This document shows, one piece after another, positions 24,795 through 32,878 of a stretch of DNA of 36,018 nt. The first letter of the stretch is position 1. Every line of letters starts with the position of its first letter. The DNA is from Gemmatimonadota bacterium (GTDB lineage Bacteria > Latescibacterota > UBA2968): the NCBI GenBank assembly GCA_009838845.1, contig VXRD01000108.1:1-36018 (forward strand). The letters run 5' to 3'. The notes beneath the pieces were generated by a model, which was given only the letters and a program-made list of their open reading frames with translations, did not search any database and was not told the DNA's origin. The position numbers and the translations under genes are program-made.

Positions 24795-25100
24795 GTGCAA
24801 ACTATAACCAAGGCAGACCTGGCAAAAATACTGGCAGATGAAATCGATTGCAAAAACACAATGACGAAACAAGCCGTAGATGTACTCTTTGAAACTCTTG
24901 CAGAAGCTATCATCGAAGGTGAAAGGATCGAAATTCGAGGCTTTGGAAGCTGGGAAGTCAAACGCACCAATGCCCGTCCTCGCGCGCGCAATCCCCGAAC
25001 GGGTGAAGAAGTCTATGTGCCTGCGCGACGCAAAGTGGGGTTCAAACCCGGCAAAATACTTCGAGACGCCCTCTCAATACCCCTCAAAGATCTGGAATAA
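24795..25100 (+). CDS. HU/IHF family DNA-binding protein
   Basis: A 101-residue nucleoid protein: helical N-terminus ITKADLAKILADEIDCK, then IEIRGFGSWEVKR, the DNA-contacting arm RPRARNPRTGEEVYVPARR, and KVGFKPGKILRDAL. These are the family landmarks in order. HU and IHF proteins bend DNA as dimers; the IRGFGSW and RNPRTGE segments fit either subtype, so I give no symbol. The start is GTG 24795 with GGAGG eight bases before. It has its own promoter/palindrome region and a strong terminator, so it is monocistronic. Confidence 0.9.
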   Translation: MQTITKADLAKILADEIDCKNTMTKQAVDVLFETLAEAIIEGERIEIRGFGSWEVKRTNARPRARNPRTGEEVYVPARRKVGFKPGKILRDALSIPLKDLE

Positions 25101-25123
25101 ACGGGGCAAAACAGTCTAAAAAC

Positions 25124-25155
25124 AAAACACCGCAACAGATTTGTTGCGGTGTTTT
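25124..25155. terminator. Bidirectional intrinsic terminator
   Basis: ACACCGCAACA (25127-25137), loop GATT, TGTTGCGGTGT (25142-25152), with an A-run before and a T-run after, so it can act on both strands. It separates the HU gene from the convergent lpd gene. Confidence 0.9.
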
Positions 25156-25186
25156 CTTGTGTTGGCAATAGGTGGCACTACTTGTT

Positions 25187-26572
25187 TTATATATGAATCG
25201 CCTCATCCTCCACATTCAACGCAGCCTCTTTCAGTGCCTCTGGAAGTGTAGGATGCGCGTGCATCGTTCGCGCGATATCCTCTGCACTCGCGGAAAATTC
25301 CATTGCCAGAACCCCCTCGGCGAGCATATCGGACGCGCGTGCGGCCAAAATGTGAATACCCAACACGCGATCCGTCTTTTCATGTGCAATAATCTTCACC
25401 TGTCCATCCACCGCCTGTAGCGTATGCGCGCGACCATTGGCAGCTATTGGAAACTTGCCCACCTTATAGGGAATGCCATCGGCCACAACCTGCTCCTCTG
25501 TCAGCCCCACCGATGCCAGTTCTGGATGTGTGTACACCACATTGGGAATCGCGCCATAATTCACATGCCCCGCCTTTCCCGCCATACATTCCACCGCAGC
25601 CACACCCTCTTCCTCTGCCTTGTGCGCCAGCATCGGACCGGGAATCACATCGCCAATTGCATAGACACCGGGCAAATTTGTCTCAAATACGTCATCGACC
25701 AGAATGCGTCCCTGGTCATCCATCTCCAACCCCACATCTTCGCCACCCAGCCCATCGGTATTTGGCCTTCGCCCAACAGCGACCAACAATCGGTCACACG
25801 TCTCAGAAGTCGTCTCATCGCCCTGTGCGAGCGTCACCATCACCTTCCCATCGCGAACCTCCGCCGACTCCGCGCGCGTATCAAACGAAAACTTCAGCCC
25901 CTGCTTCTCCAGCACCTTCTGCAAACCGAGAGACAATTCGCGGTCCATCGTCGGCGTCACCCCATCGAGAAATTCAACCACATGCACCTCTGCACCCAGG
26001 CGATGCCACACCGACCCCAACTCGAGACCGATCGCACCTGCGCCAATAACAATCATCTTCCCGGGCACCTTATCCAGCGACAACGCCTCGGTAGAACTGA
26101 TCACATACTCGCCATCATAAGGCAAATTGGGCAACTCAATCGCAGAACTGCCCGTAGCGATCAAAATGCGCTCTGCCGAATAAACATCTCCCCCAACATC
26201 GACCTTGCCATCGCCGGCCAACCGCCCCAGCCCCGAAATATGCGTCACATTATTCTTGCGAAACAGGCCGCGAATACCGCCCGTCATCCTTCGCACAATA
26301 CTGGACTTGCGCTTCATCATACCCTTCAAATCCAGTTCCACACCACCGGTCTTTACACCGTGAATACCCAACGAAGACTCCGCCTGGTGAAACAACTCAC
26401 TCGACTCCAAAAGGGCTTTACTCGGAATACAGCCCACATTCAGACATGTACCTCCCAATCCCTGTTTCTCAACACATGCCACGCGCATGCCCAATTGCGC
26501 CGCGCGAATCGCCGCGACATACCCTCCCGGTCCAGCACCAATAACAATGAGATCGAATGTATTATCTGCCAC
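25187..26572 (-). CDS. lpdA: Dihydrolipoyl dehydrogenase (E3)
   Basis: A 461-residue flavoprotein that reoxidises dihydrolipoyl groups with NAD+. The FAD-binding loop is DLIVIGAGPGGYVAA, the redox disulfide is GGTC43LNVGC48IPSK, the NAD-binding loop is IVIGAGAIGLELGS, a second FAD contact is GVYAIGDV, and the catalytic H...E dyad is HAHPTLPEAL near the C-terminus. The start is GTG 26572 with GAGGAG six bases upstream; a longer frame lacks a site. It is third in the sucA-sucB-lpd operon and serves as E3 of the 2-oxoglutarate (and possibly pyruvate) dehydrogenase complex. It lies 97 bp after sucB, a gap that holds a tandem repeat. Confidence 0.95.
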   Translation of the reverse strand: MADNTFDLIVIGAGPGGYVAAIRAAQLGMRVACVEKQGLGGTCLNVGCIPSKALLESSELFHQAESSLGIHGVKTGGVELDLKGMMKRKSSIVRRMTGGIRGLFRKNNVTHISGLGRLAGDGKVDVGGDVYSAERILIATGSSAIELPNLPYDGEYVISSTEALSLDKVPGKMIVIGAGAIGLELGSVWHRLGAEVHVVEFLDGVTPTMDRELSLGLQKVLEKQGLKFSFDTRAESAEVRDGKVMVTLAQGDETTSETCDRLLVAVGRRPNTDGLGGEDVGLEMDDQGRILVDDVFETNLPGVYAIGDVIPGPMLAHKAEEEGVAAVECMAGKAGHVNYGAIPNVVYTHPELASVGLTEEQVVADGIPYKVGKFPIAANGRAHTLQAVDGQVKIIAHEKTDRVLGIHILAARASDMLAEGVLAMEFSASAEDIARTMHAHPTLPEALKEAALNVEDEAIHI

Positions 26573-26639
26573 GAGAGGCTCCTCAAAATCGGTAAAATAT
26601 TCGGGCACCCACGAGGGATCGCCCCTACGGTTTATCCGT

Positions 26640-26669
26640 CATCTGCGTCCATCTGCGTCCATCTGCGGA
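26640..26669. repeat. 10-bp tandem repeat between sucB and lpd
   Basis: Three units of CATCTGCGTC (the third ends GGA) abut the sucB stop. ATCCG (26634-26638) and CGGAT (26666-26670) bracket the array as an inverted pair, the latter touching the stop codon. Confidence 0.7.
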
Positions 26670-27869
26670 TCACACTTCCAGCATCATACGTGCGGGGTCT
26701 TCGAGCAGGTCTTTTACGCGGACAAGAAATGTGACCGAAGTCTGGCCGTCAATCAGGCGGTGATCATAAGTCAATGCCAGATACATCATCGGGCGAACAA
26801 CCACCTCATCTCCCACGGCAACGGGACGATTCTGAATCGCGTGCATACCCAAAATACCCGTCTGAGGCGGATTGAGAATAGGCGTTGACAACAGCGACCC
26901 AAACACCCCGCCATTGGTAATCGTAAACGTTCCCCCACTCAACTCATCCAACCCCAGCTTGCCTTCTCGCGCAGAGAGCGCCACGCGCTTAATTTCCGAC
27001 TCAATAGTAGCAAAAGACATGCGCTCTGCCGACTTCAAAACAGGCACGACAAGACCGCGATCAGTACCCACAGCAATACCCATATTGACATAATCGCGAT
27101 AGACAATATCAGAACCATCGATACTGGCATTTACATCGGGATACTCCTGCAAAGCAATAACACAGGCACGAACAAAAAAGGACATCAAACCCAGGGATAT
27201 GCCGTGTACATCTGCGAACATCTCTTTGTACTTCGCGCGCAAATCAAAAATACCGCTCATATCCACTTCATTAAACGTCGTCAACATCGCCGCTGTCTGC
27301 TGTGCAGAAACCAGACGCTCGGCAATGCGCGTGCGAATTTGACTCATAGGTTCGCGCCGCTCACCATCGCTCGAAACAGCGGCAGCAGGAGGTGGTGCAG
27401 GAGCTTCGGGTTCAGAAACGGGCGGATCGGGTACTTCAGACACTTCTGAATCGAGATACGCCAGCACATCTCCTTTGGTCAATCGCCCGTCTTTTCCCGT
27501 CCCTGTAATCGCCGCGGGATCGAGATCGTGCTCTGTCACCAATCGGCGCACTGCCGGACTCAAACCATCGGCCTCTACAGGCTCTTCAGGCGAATCGACC
27601 TTCTCCGATACATCGGCCTTTGAGACGGCTTTCCCATCCTCATCTATTGTAGCAATGGTCTCGCCGACCTCAATCGTATCGCCATCGGCCTTCAGTGTAT
27701 GCAACACGCCTGCCGAAGGCGCGGGCAATTCGACATCGGCTTTATCCGTTTCAATAACCGCAAGGGGTTCATCTACCGCCACGGCCTCGCCATCCGATTT
27801 CAACCACTCGACCAGAATGGCATCGGTCACTGACTCTCCCAATTCGGGCAAAACCACATCAACAGGCAT
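26670..27869 (-). CDS. sucB: 2-oxoglutarate dehydrogenase E2, dihydrolipoyl succinyltransferase
   Basis: A 399-residue E2 component. The lipoyl domain carries the modified lysine in IETDKADVE (K43). An acidic, proline-rich linker leads to the E3-binding domain [18 protein letters not shown]...[16 protein letters not shown] second linker rich in P/A/E precedes the catalytic domain with [19 protein letters not shown]-type strands and the active site YDHRLIDGQ (H370, D374). It transfers the succinyl group from lipoate to CoA in the TCA cycle. Assignment to SucB rather than pyruvate E2 rests on the adjacent sucA (12-bp gap) and a single lipoyl domain. GGGAGG precedes the ATG. Confidence 0.95.
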   Translation of the reverse strand: MPVDVVLPELGESVTDAILVEWLKSDGEAVAVDEPLAVIETDKADVELPAPSAGVLHTLKADGDTIEVGETIATIDEDGKAVSKADVSEKVDSPEEPVEADGLSPAVRRLVTEHDLDPAAITGTGKDGRLTKGDVLAYLDSEVSEVPDPPVSEPEAPAPPPAAAVSSDGERREPMSQIRTRIAERLVSAQQTAAMLTTFNEVDMSGIFDLRAKYKEMFADVHGISLGLMSFFVRACVIALQEYPDVNASIDGSDIVYRDYVNMGIAVGTDRGLVVPVLKSAERMSFATIESEIKRVALSAREGKLGLDELSGGTFTITNGGVFGSLLSTPILNPPQTGILGMHAIQNRPVAVGDEVVVRPMMYLALTYDHRLIDGQTSVTFLVRVKDLLEDPARMMLEV

Positions 27870-27881
27870 GTACGCGCCTCC

Positions 27882-30674
27882 CTAAGAAAAATCCAGAGCC
27901 ATCTCCACGATCTCTTGCTGTTCGGCCAAATGCACCGACTGAATACCCGTGGCCGTTGCAGCCGTGGGCTTTCGTCCCAGATAGCGCACTGGCTTTTTGT
28001 TATCGAGCAATCGGCGGAGTTTTGGCTCCATAAAATCCCAACTACCCATATTTTGCGGCTCTTCTTGTCCCCAAAAAATATCCGCATCGCCGTATTTTTC
28101 AAGTATAGCACCCACCTCATCCCACGGAAAGGGATAGTGCTCCTCAATCCGCACCAGTGCGAGCCTTTCCTCGCCCTTTTTGTCCCGCCCCTCTTTTAAG
28201 TCAAAAAAGACCTTACCCGTACAGAAAACAACGCGCTCCACCGCGCTGGGATCGGGCTGTGCGGGATCGTCTAAAACGGGATAAAACGCGCCCCTGGACA
28301 AATCCTCGAGCGTTGAGGTCGATTCTTTGTGCCGCAACAAACTCTTTGGCATCATCAAAACGAGGGGCTTGCGAAATGCACGGAGCATCTGGCGGCGCAG
28401 CAAATGAAAATACTGCGCGGGTAGCGTGGGGCAACCCACCTGCATATTGTCTTCGGCACACAACGCCTGAAACCGCTCTAACCGCGCACTCGAATGCTCT
28501 GGTCCCTGGCCTTCAAACCCGTGCGGCAAGAGCATCACCAGCCCGCTCATCTTTTGCCATTTGGCCTCAGAACTGGAAATAAACTGATCGATAATCATCT
28601 GCGCGCCATTGGCAAAATCGCCAAACTGGGCTTCCCAGATCGTCAATTTATTGGGATTGGCATAACTCACGCCAAACTCAAAGCCCAGCACCGCCAATTC
28701 CGAAAGCATCGTATTATAGACCCTGAAACCACCCTGACCATCCGATAGATGGTTCAGCGGTGAATAAATCGAGCCATTTTTGACATCGTGCCACACCGCT
28801 TGCCGATGACTAAATGTACCCCGCTGAGAATCTTGCCCGGCCAATCGCACCGGGAACCCATCAACTAACAAACTGCCAAATGCGAGCATCTCCGCACAAC
28901 CCCAGTCTATACCCACCTTACCGTGGACCATTTGCATGCGGTAATCGAGTTGGCGCATCAATTTGCGATAAGCGTTAAATCCCTCGGGCACCGTCGTCGC
29001 CTTTTGGGCAATATCAATCAACTTCTCTCTATGCACCGCGGTTTTTGCCGTGCGATCTGCGCCCGCCTTCCCAAATCCCTTCCACGCGCCCCCAAATGCA
29101 GGCTCACGCGGTTTTGTCTTTTGATTTTTCGCATCGACAAATGCCGCCTCGAGCTTCTCGCGCACACCCTGCTTCATCGCATCGACATCATCTTCTGTTG
29201 CGATATTTTGCTCAATCAAACGCCTCGAATACAAATCGACAACCGTTGGATGCCCGGCGATTTCAGCAGATTGCAGGGGCTGTGTAAAAGCGGGATCGTC
29301 GGATTCATTGTGACCGTATCGGCGATAACACCACAGATCGATAATCACATCGTTTTTCACCGCCTGGCGATAAGCCATAGCCATGCGCGCCGCGTGTACC
29401 ACAGCTTCGGGATCATCGGCATTGACGTGGAAAATGGGCATCTTAACAATCTTCGCCACATCTGTTGGATACGCTGTAAAACGGGATTCCCGGGGCAATG
29501 CGGTAAAACCAATCTGATTATTCACAACAATGTGAATCGTACCCCCATTATCATAGCCATCAAGATGGGACAAGCAAATCGTCTCAGGCACAATGCCCTG
29601 CCCGGCAAAAGCGGCATCGCCGTGAATGATCAGCGGTACGATATGCTCGTGCTGAACATCGCCTTTTGTCTCTTGCTTCGTACAAACAATGCCCTCAATC
29701 ACGGGATTGACCAATTCGAGGTGACTCGGATTCGGCGTCAATCCCAAATGCACAGTGTGCCCATCGCGCGTGACATACTCATGGGCGAACCCCATGTGGT
29801 ATTTTACATCGCCCGACCCCTCTCCCAACTCAACACCCTCAAACTCGCTGAATATCTCCGGATAGGGCTTTTGCATAATATGCGTGAGCACATTGAGCCT
29901 GCCGCGATGCGCCATCCCCATCACCATTTCTTCGACATTTAACGCAGCCCCGGTTTCAATAAGCGCGTGCAACATCGGGATAAGCACTTCGCCGCCTTCA
30001 ATAGAAAATCGCTTTTTCCCGATATATTTAACATGCAAAAATTGTTCAAACTCCTGTGCTTCGATCAATAGCCTCAACAGATCCCGGCATTGTTCCGCAC
30101 TGAATTTCGGCGAATTTAAGATCGGTTCCATGTGCTGCTCCAGCCACTCGTGCTGGCTCTTATACGGAATATCGGTGTATTCTACCGCCACAGAACCGCA
30201 GTATGTTTGCCTGAGCTTTGCAACGAGGTCGCGCAACGTCCCGTCCGTAGGACCGAGAAATCCGCCATTCCCGACGATTTGATCCAGATCCTCTTCTGTA
30301 AAGCCGTATTCGGACAACTCCAACAGCGGATACGGTGGGCGCGTATAACTCATCGGCGCAATATCGGCGACCAGGTGCCCCCATGTGCGATACGCATTGA
30401 CCAGAGCCATAGCCCCCTGCTGCCTATTCGCGTCCATGCGGGTATATTCCTCCAATGTGTCATAAGCATCGAGAAACGCCATGACATTTTCCTCCGCCTG
30501 GTTCTCATCTGACGTATCTGAAACTATTTCGGTGCCGTCGCGCTGCATCCCCAAATCAAAACCCGCAAAAAATATATGCCATCTTTCATCCACCAGATCT
30601 GGGTCTTGTTTGTATTTCTCATACATCGCGTCGATATAATCGGCATTGGCAATTGCAGCAATATCGAATGACAT
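27882..30674 (-). CDS. sucA: 2-oxoglutarate dehydrogenase E1
   Basis: A 930-residue ThDP enzyme, the same size as E. coli SucA. It decarboxylates 2-oxoglutarate and passes the succinyl group to E2. The N-terminal segment ANADYIDAMYEKYKQDPDLV is the E2-binding signature of SucA. Other landmarks are MGMAHRGRLNVL, HIVPLIIHGDAAFAGQGIV with the ThDP/Mg2+ site, VNNQIGFTALP, WCYRRYGHNESDDPAFTQP and LLPHGFEGQGPEHSSARLER. The start is ATG 30674 (AAGGTGG upstream); the frame opens 17 codons earlier without a site. A strong promoter lies at 30730-30758. It heads the sucA-sucB-lpd operon. Confidence 0.97.
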   Translation of the reverse strand: MSFDIAAIANADYIDAMYEKYKQDPDLVDERWHIFFAGFDLGMQRDGTEIVSDTSDENQAEENVMAFLDAYDTLEEYTRMDANRQQGAMALVNAYRTWGHLVADIAPMSYTRPPYPLLELSEYGFTEEDLDQIVGNGGFLGPTDGTLRDLVAKLRQTYCGSVAVEYTDIPYKSQHEWLEQHMEPILNSPKFSAEQCRDLLRLLIEAQEFEQFLHVKYIGKKRFSIEGGEVLIPMLHALIETGAALNVEEMVMGMAHRGRLNVLTHIMQKPYPEIFSEFEGVELGEGSGDVKYHMGFAHEYVTRDGHTVHLGLTPNPSHLELVNPVIEGIVCTKQETKGDVQHEHIVPLIIHGDAAFAGQGIVPETICLSHLDGYDNGGTIHIVVNNQIGFTALPRESRFTAYPTDVAKIVKMPIFHVNADDPEAVVHAARMAMAYRQAVKNDVIIDLWCYRRYGHNESDDPAFTQPLQSAEIAGHPTVVDLYSRRLIEQNIATEDDVDAMKQGVREKLEAAFVDAKNQKTKPREPAFGGAWKGFGKAGADRTAKTAVHREKLIDIAQKATTVPEGFNAYRKLMRQLDYRMQMVHGKVGIDWGCAEMLAFGSLLVDGFPVRLAGQDSQRGTFSHRQAVWHDVKNGSIYSPLNHLSDGQGGFRVYNTMLSELAVLGFEFGVSYANPNKLTIWEAQFGDFANGAQMIIDQFISSSEAKWQKMSGLVMLLPHGFEGQGPEHSSARLERFQALCAEDNMQVGCPTLPAQYFHLLRRQMLRAFRKPLVLMMPKSLLRHKESTSTLEDLSRGAFYPVLDDPAQPDPSAVERVVFCTGKVFFDLKEGRDKKGEERLALVRIEEHYPFPWDEVGAILEKYGDADIFWGQEEPQNMGSWDFMEPKLRRLLDNKKPVRYLGRKPTAATATGIQSVHLAEQQEIVEMALDFS

Positions 30675-30729
30675 AACAATCCCCACCTTTCTGTAGCCTT
30701 TACAAGAGGTGTATCTTACACACACGGAA

Positions 30730-30758
30730 AAAGTAACGCCTACACCGCATCATGTCAA
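30730..30758 (-). promoter_or_regulatory. sucA promoter
   Basis: On the minus strand TTGACA (30758-30753), a 17-bp spacer and TACTTT (30735-30730), 55 bp before the sucA ATG. Confidence 0.7.
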
Positions 30759-30789
30759 GATGGCAGCGGACAAAGGTCGCCCCAACCGC

Positions 30790-31539
30790 TCACCTCGTCC
30801 AAAACGACTTCGTCTTCCGCGCGAATTGATAGAGCTTGAAAGAATGGCGCAGCAGGGGTAGCGCGCCCCATCCGAGATGGTATTTTCTGCGGATACGCCA
30901 CATCGCCCGATCCCGGTCTTCCCGCTGACTTACACTGTGTGGATGCACCCGATAATAATATAATGTCTCGGGCACATACTGCCCAATCCCCCCCTGTCTG
31001 AGCGCGATATTCAGCCACAAATCCCAATCCTGATATCGGCGCACAGCGGGATCGAATCCGGGAAAACTATCAGCTCGAATCAACGCGGCGAGATCGATAT
31101 AATTTCCGGCGCGCAATCGCCGCACATCAAACGGGCCAGACACCTCGCGTTCGCCCTGCTGTAAATCGCCATCGGCAAACACAATGCGATCGCCATAAGC
31201 ATAAGCCGCGTGGGAAACCTCTTCCAATGCGCTGTAGAGCACCTCTAAAAAGCGCGGCATCATCACATTATCCGCATCGAAAAACGCGACATAAGGAGTC
31301 GAAATCTTCAAAAAACCAAAATTTCGAGCGCGGTTGCCATTGCGAAAATCCACGCGGCAATACGCTACATCGGAAAATGATGCCACAACATCTGCCGCAT
31401 TGTCTTCACTCGCATCGTCAACCACCAACACCTGACGGGGCAAAAGCGTCTGTGACAAAACCGATTCCAAACACGCGGCGAGATAATGCCCATAGTTGTG
31501 CGTGGTAATCACCACCCCAATGTCTGATCGCGCGCTCAT
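30790..31539 (-). CDS. Glycosyltransferase family 2 protein
   Basis: A 249-residue GT-A fold glycosyltransferase. The nucleotide-sugar-binding start GVVITTHNYGHYLAACLESV, VLVVDDASED, NGNRARNFG and the metal-binding D88-A-D90 (VAFFDADNVMMP) are clear, followed by the acceptor-side block DWDLWLNIALRQGG and ETLYYYRVHPHS. The donor and acceptor sugars cannot be told. No membrane segment, so it is a soluble or peripheral enzyme. The start is ATG 31539, overlapping the stop of the upstream oxidoreductase as ATGA, which couples the two genes. They may serve synthesis of a surface glycan or glycosylated product. Confidence 0.9.
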   Translation of the reverse strand: MSARSDIGVVITTHNYGHYLAACLESVLSQTLLPRQVLVVDDASEDNAADVVASFSDVAYCRVDFRNGNRARNFGFLKISTPYVAFFDADNVMMPRFLEVLYSALEEVSHAAYAYGDRIVFADGDLQQGEREVSGPFDVRRLRAGNYIDLAALIRADSFPGFDPAVRRYQDWDLWLNIALRQGGIGQYVPETLYYYRVHPHSVSQREDRDRAMWRIRRKYHLGWGALPLLRHSFKLYQFARKTKSFWTR

Positions 31540-32513
31540 ACAGACCAATCCGCCTGCTTTAACAGGGCAATTTGATACTGCAAATTCACCAAAGCATCCG
31601 CACCAGAAACAACAACCCGCCCACCTTCCCCTCGTACATGCTTACCAAATTCATCGATTAAAATATGCATAAAATCGCGGCAAATCACAGCTTCGTCTCC
31701 ATGGACCAATCGCGCGCGATAAATACCCTCATCATCGGCAAACCCCTCCCAATTCACCAAAAAGCCATTCACGCCAAATCGCCGCACGGGAACCCCCTCA
31801 TCGATATCGCGCAAAACAAATTGCACATCGCATCGTCCATTGGGTGTAACCACCTCAAAACTCGCGCGATTTTCCCGCTCGCCTATTGCACACGAGGCCG
31901 TTGCCCAATCGATTTCTCCCCCTGGCAAAAATCCCAGAACCAAACTCAGCGGATGGGACGCCACATCAATCCAGATATCTTCCCGCGCCTTTGGTCCCCC
32001 GCGCCCCTTCACCTCCATCTCCATCTCAAGCGATTCAATCGCATCCCATGTCCCTCGCACACGCGTGTAAAAATCGCGATAAACTGAAATCCCCGCGGGA
32101 TATTGTGCAGACATCACCAGCGATCTACCCGCCTGTTCCGCCACATGCACCACAGCCTGTCCATCTGCCAAAATATCATCCAGGCTCCTATCCACATTCC
32201 AGCACAGGGGCTTTTCGCACACCACATGGCACCCACTCTCCAGAGCCATAATTGCATGCTCTTTATGCAAGTGAAAAGGACTTGAAACATCGACCACATC
32301 GGGCTGTTCAGCCGCCAGCATCTGCGCCACATCTGTATAAGCGCGCCCATCAAATCCAAAATACGCCTGCAATTGCGATTGGGTCTTTGCACACGACGCT
32401 TCCGAAGTACCCACAAATGCCACCACCTGAGACCCCGACAAATGGTGCCATCGCGCGTGGTGCTGCCCAATGCCACTCGCGCCAATAACAGCGACTTTTA
32501 ATCTATCAGGCAT
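31536..32513 (-). CDS. Gfo/Idh/MocA family oxidoreductase
   Basis: A 325-residue NAD(P)-dependent dehydrogenase. The Rossmann loop is VAVIGASGIGQHHAR (G11, G14, G16), then PDVVDVSSPFHLHKEHAIMA and the catalytic CEKPL motif whose lysine is conserved across the family. The C-terminal alpha/beta domain has IWIDVASHPLSLVLGF with the histidine near the active site. Members oxidise or reduce sugars, inositols or related polyols. The substrate is unknown; coupling to a glycosyltransferase points to nucleotide-sugar or glycan metabolism. The ATG has GAGGAG seven bases before and a good promoter at 32553-32580. Confidence 0.9.
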   Translation of the reverse strand: MPDRLKVAVIGASGIGQHHARWHHLSGSQVVAFVGTSEASCAKTQSQLQAYFGFDGRAYTDVAQMLAAEQPDVVDVSSPFHLHKEHAIMALESGCHVVCEKPLCWNVDRSLDDILADGQAVVHVAEQAGRSLVMSAQYPAGISVYRDFYTRVRGTWDAIESLEMEMEVKGRGGPKAREDIWIDVASHPLSLVLGFLPGGEIDWATASCAIGERENRASFEVVTPNGRCDVQFVLRDIDEGVPVRRFGVNGFLVNWEGFADDEGIYRARLVHGDEAVICRDFMHILIDEFGKHVRGEGGRVVVSGADALVNLQYQIALLKQADWSV

Positions 32514-32552
32514 TTAACTCTCCTCGCATTGAGATCGAAAAAACACTGCGCT

Positions 32553-32580
32553 ATAATAGGTACTTGTCCCAAAAATTCAA
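32553..32580 (-). promoter_or_regulatory. Promoter of the oxidoreductase/glycosyltransferase pair
   Basis: On the minus strand TTGAAT (32580-32575), a 16-bp spacer and TATTAT (32558-32553), 40 bp before the oxidoreductase ATG. Confidence 0.55.
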
Positions 32581-32651
32581 CCCTTTTCAGTTAATCGCCA
32601 AAGCTAAATTAATCTGACTTATCATAATTTGAGAAAAAAATAAAAAACTTG

Positions 32652-32686
32652 TTGACATATACCCAACATTTGTTTTATTTGTTGGG
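32652..32686 (+). promoter_or_regulatory. Porin operon promoter region with inverted repeat
   Basis: A perfect TTGACA (32652-32657) is followed after 17 bp by TTATTT (32675-32680). CCCAACA (32662-32668) and TGTTGGG (32680-32686) form an inverted repeat across the spacer and -10 box, a good position for a repressor. A second repeat, GTTTTA/TAAAAC (32692-32697, 32702-32707), follows. This would give a leader of roughly 190 nt before the porin gene. Confidence 0.5.
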
Positions 32687-32725
32687 CGAGTGTTTTACTA
32701 ATAAAACATTTTTATAGACCGCCAA

Positions 32726-32803
32726 ACAAAAAAGACCACCTCCCGTTTCAAGAGCCTGCCAGCCCGGCGGAAGATGGTCTGAGTCACGCCATAAGCACAA
32801 CTC
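32726..32803 (-). ncRNA. Candidate minus-strand small RNA of about 78 nt
   Basis: On the minus strand TTGACA (32838-32833), a 17-bp spacer and TACTTT (32815-32810) form a promoter of the same type as that of sucA. Transcription would start near 32803. It would end at a 13-pair stem (32780-32768 with 32745-32733, 22-nt loop) followed by six U residues (32733-32728). Two stem pairs are G-U only when read on the minus strand (they are C-A mismatches on the plus strand), which supports this orientation. I recognise no known RNA family. The rest of the 32514-32878 gap holds only the promoter elements and hairpin described separately. Confidence 0.4.
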
Positions 32804-32806
32804 ACA

Positions 32807-32849
32807 TTCAAAGTAGGGTTTTCCCCGCATCCTGTCAACCCACTTTGAA
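32807..32849. other. Hairpin just upstream of the porin ribosome site
   Basis: TTCAAAGTAGGGTT (32807-32820) and AACCCACTTTGAA (32837-32849) pair over 13 positions with one bulged A and a 16-nt loop. In the porin leader it lies about 20 nt before AGGAG. The same segment contains the promoter boxes of the candidate minus-strand RNA. Confidence 0.6.
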
Positions 32850-32878
32850 TAGTCTTGTGTTTCACCCAGGAGAAAAGC

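Noticed and set aside
25424-26734. 436-codon plus-strand frame opposite lpd
   Set aside because: It lies antisense to a clear dihydrolipoyl dehydrogenase gene, has the His/Arg/Pro-rich composition of a shadow frame and no ribosome site.
28923-29942. 339-codon plus-strand frame opposite sucA
   Set aside because: Antisense to conserved sucA sequence; composition typical of complementary-strand artefacts.
32733-32780. Cobalamin or other riboswitch in the porin leader
   Set aside because: The GC-rich stem recalls an aptamer, but no conserved B12-box or other known consensus is present, and pairing is better on the minus strand.
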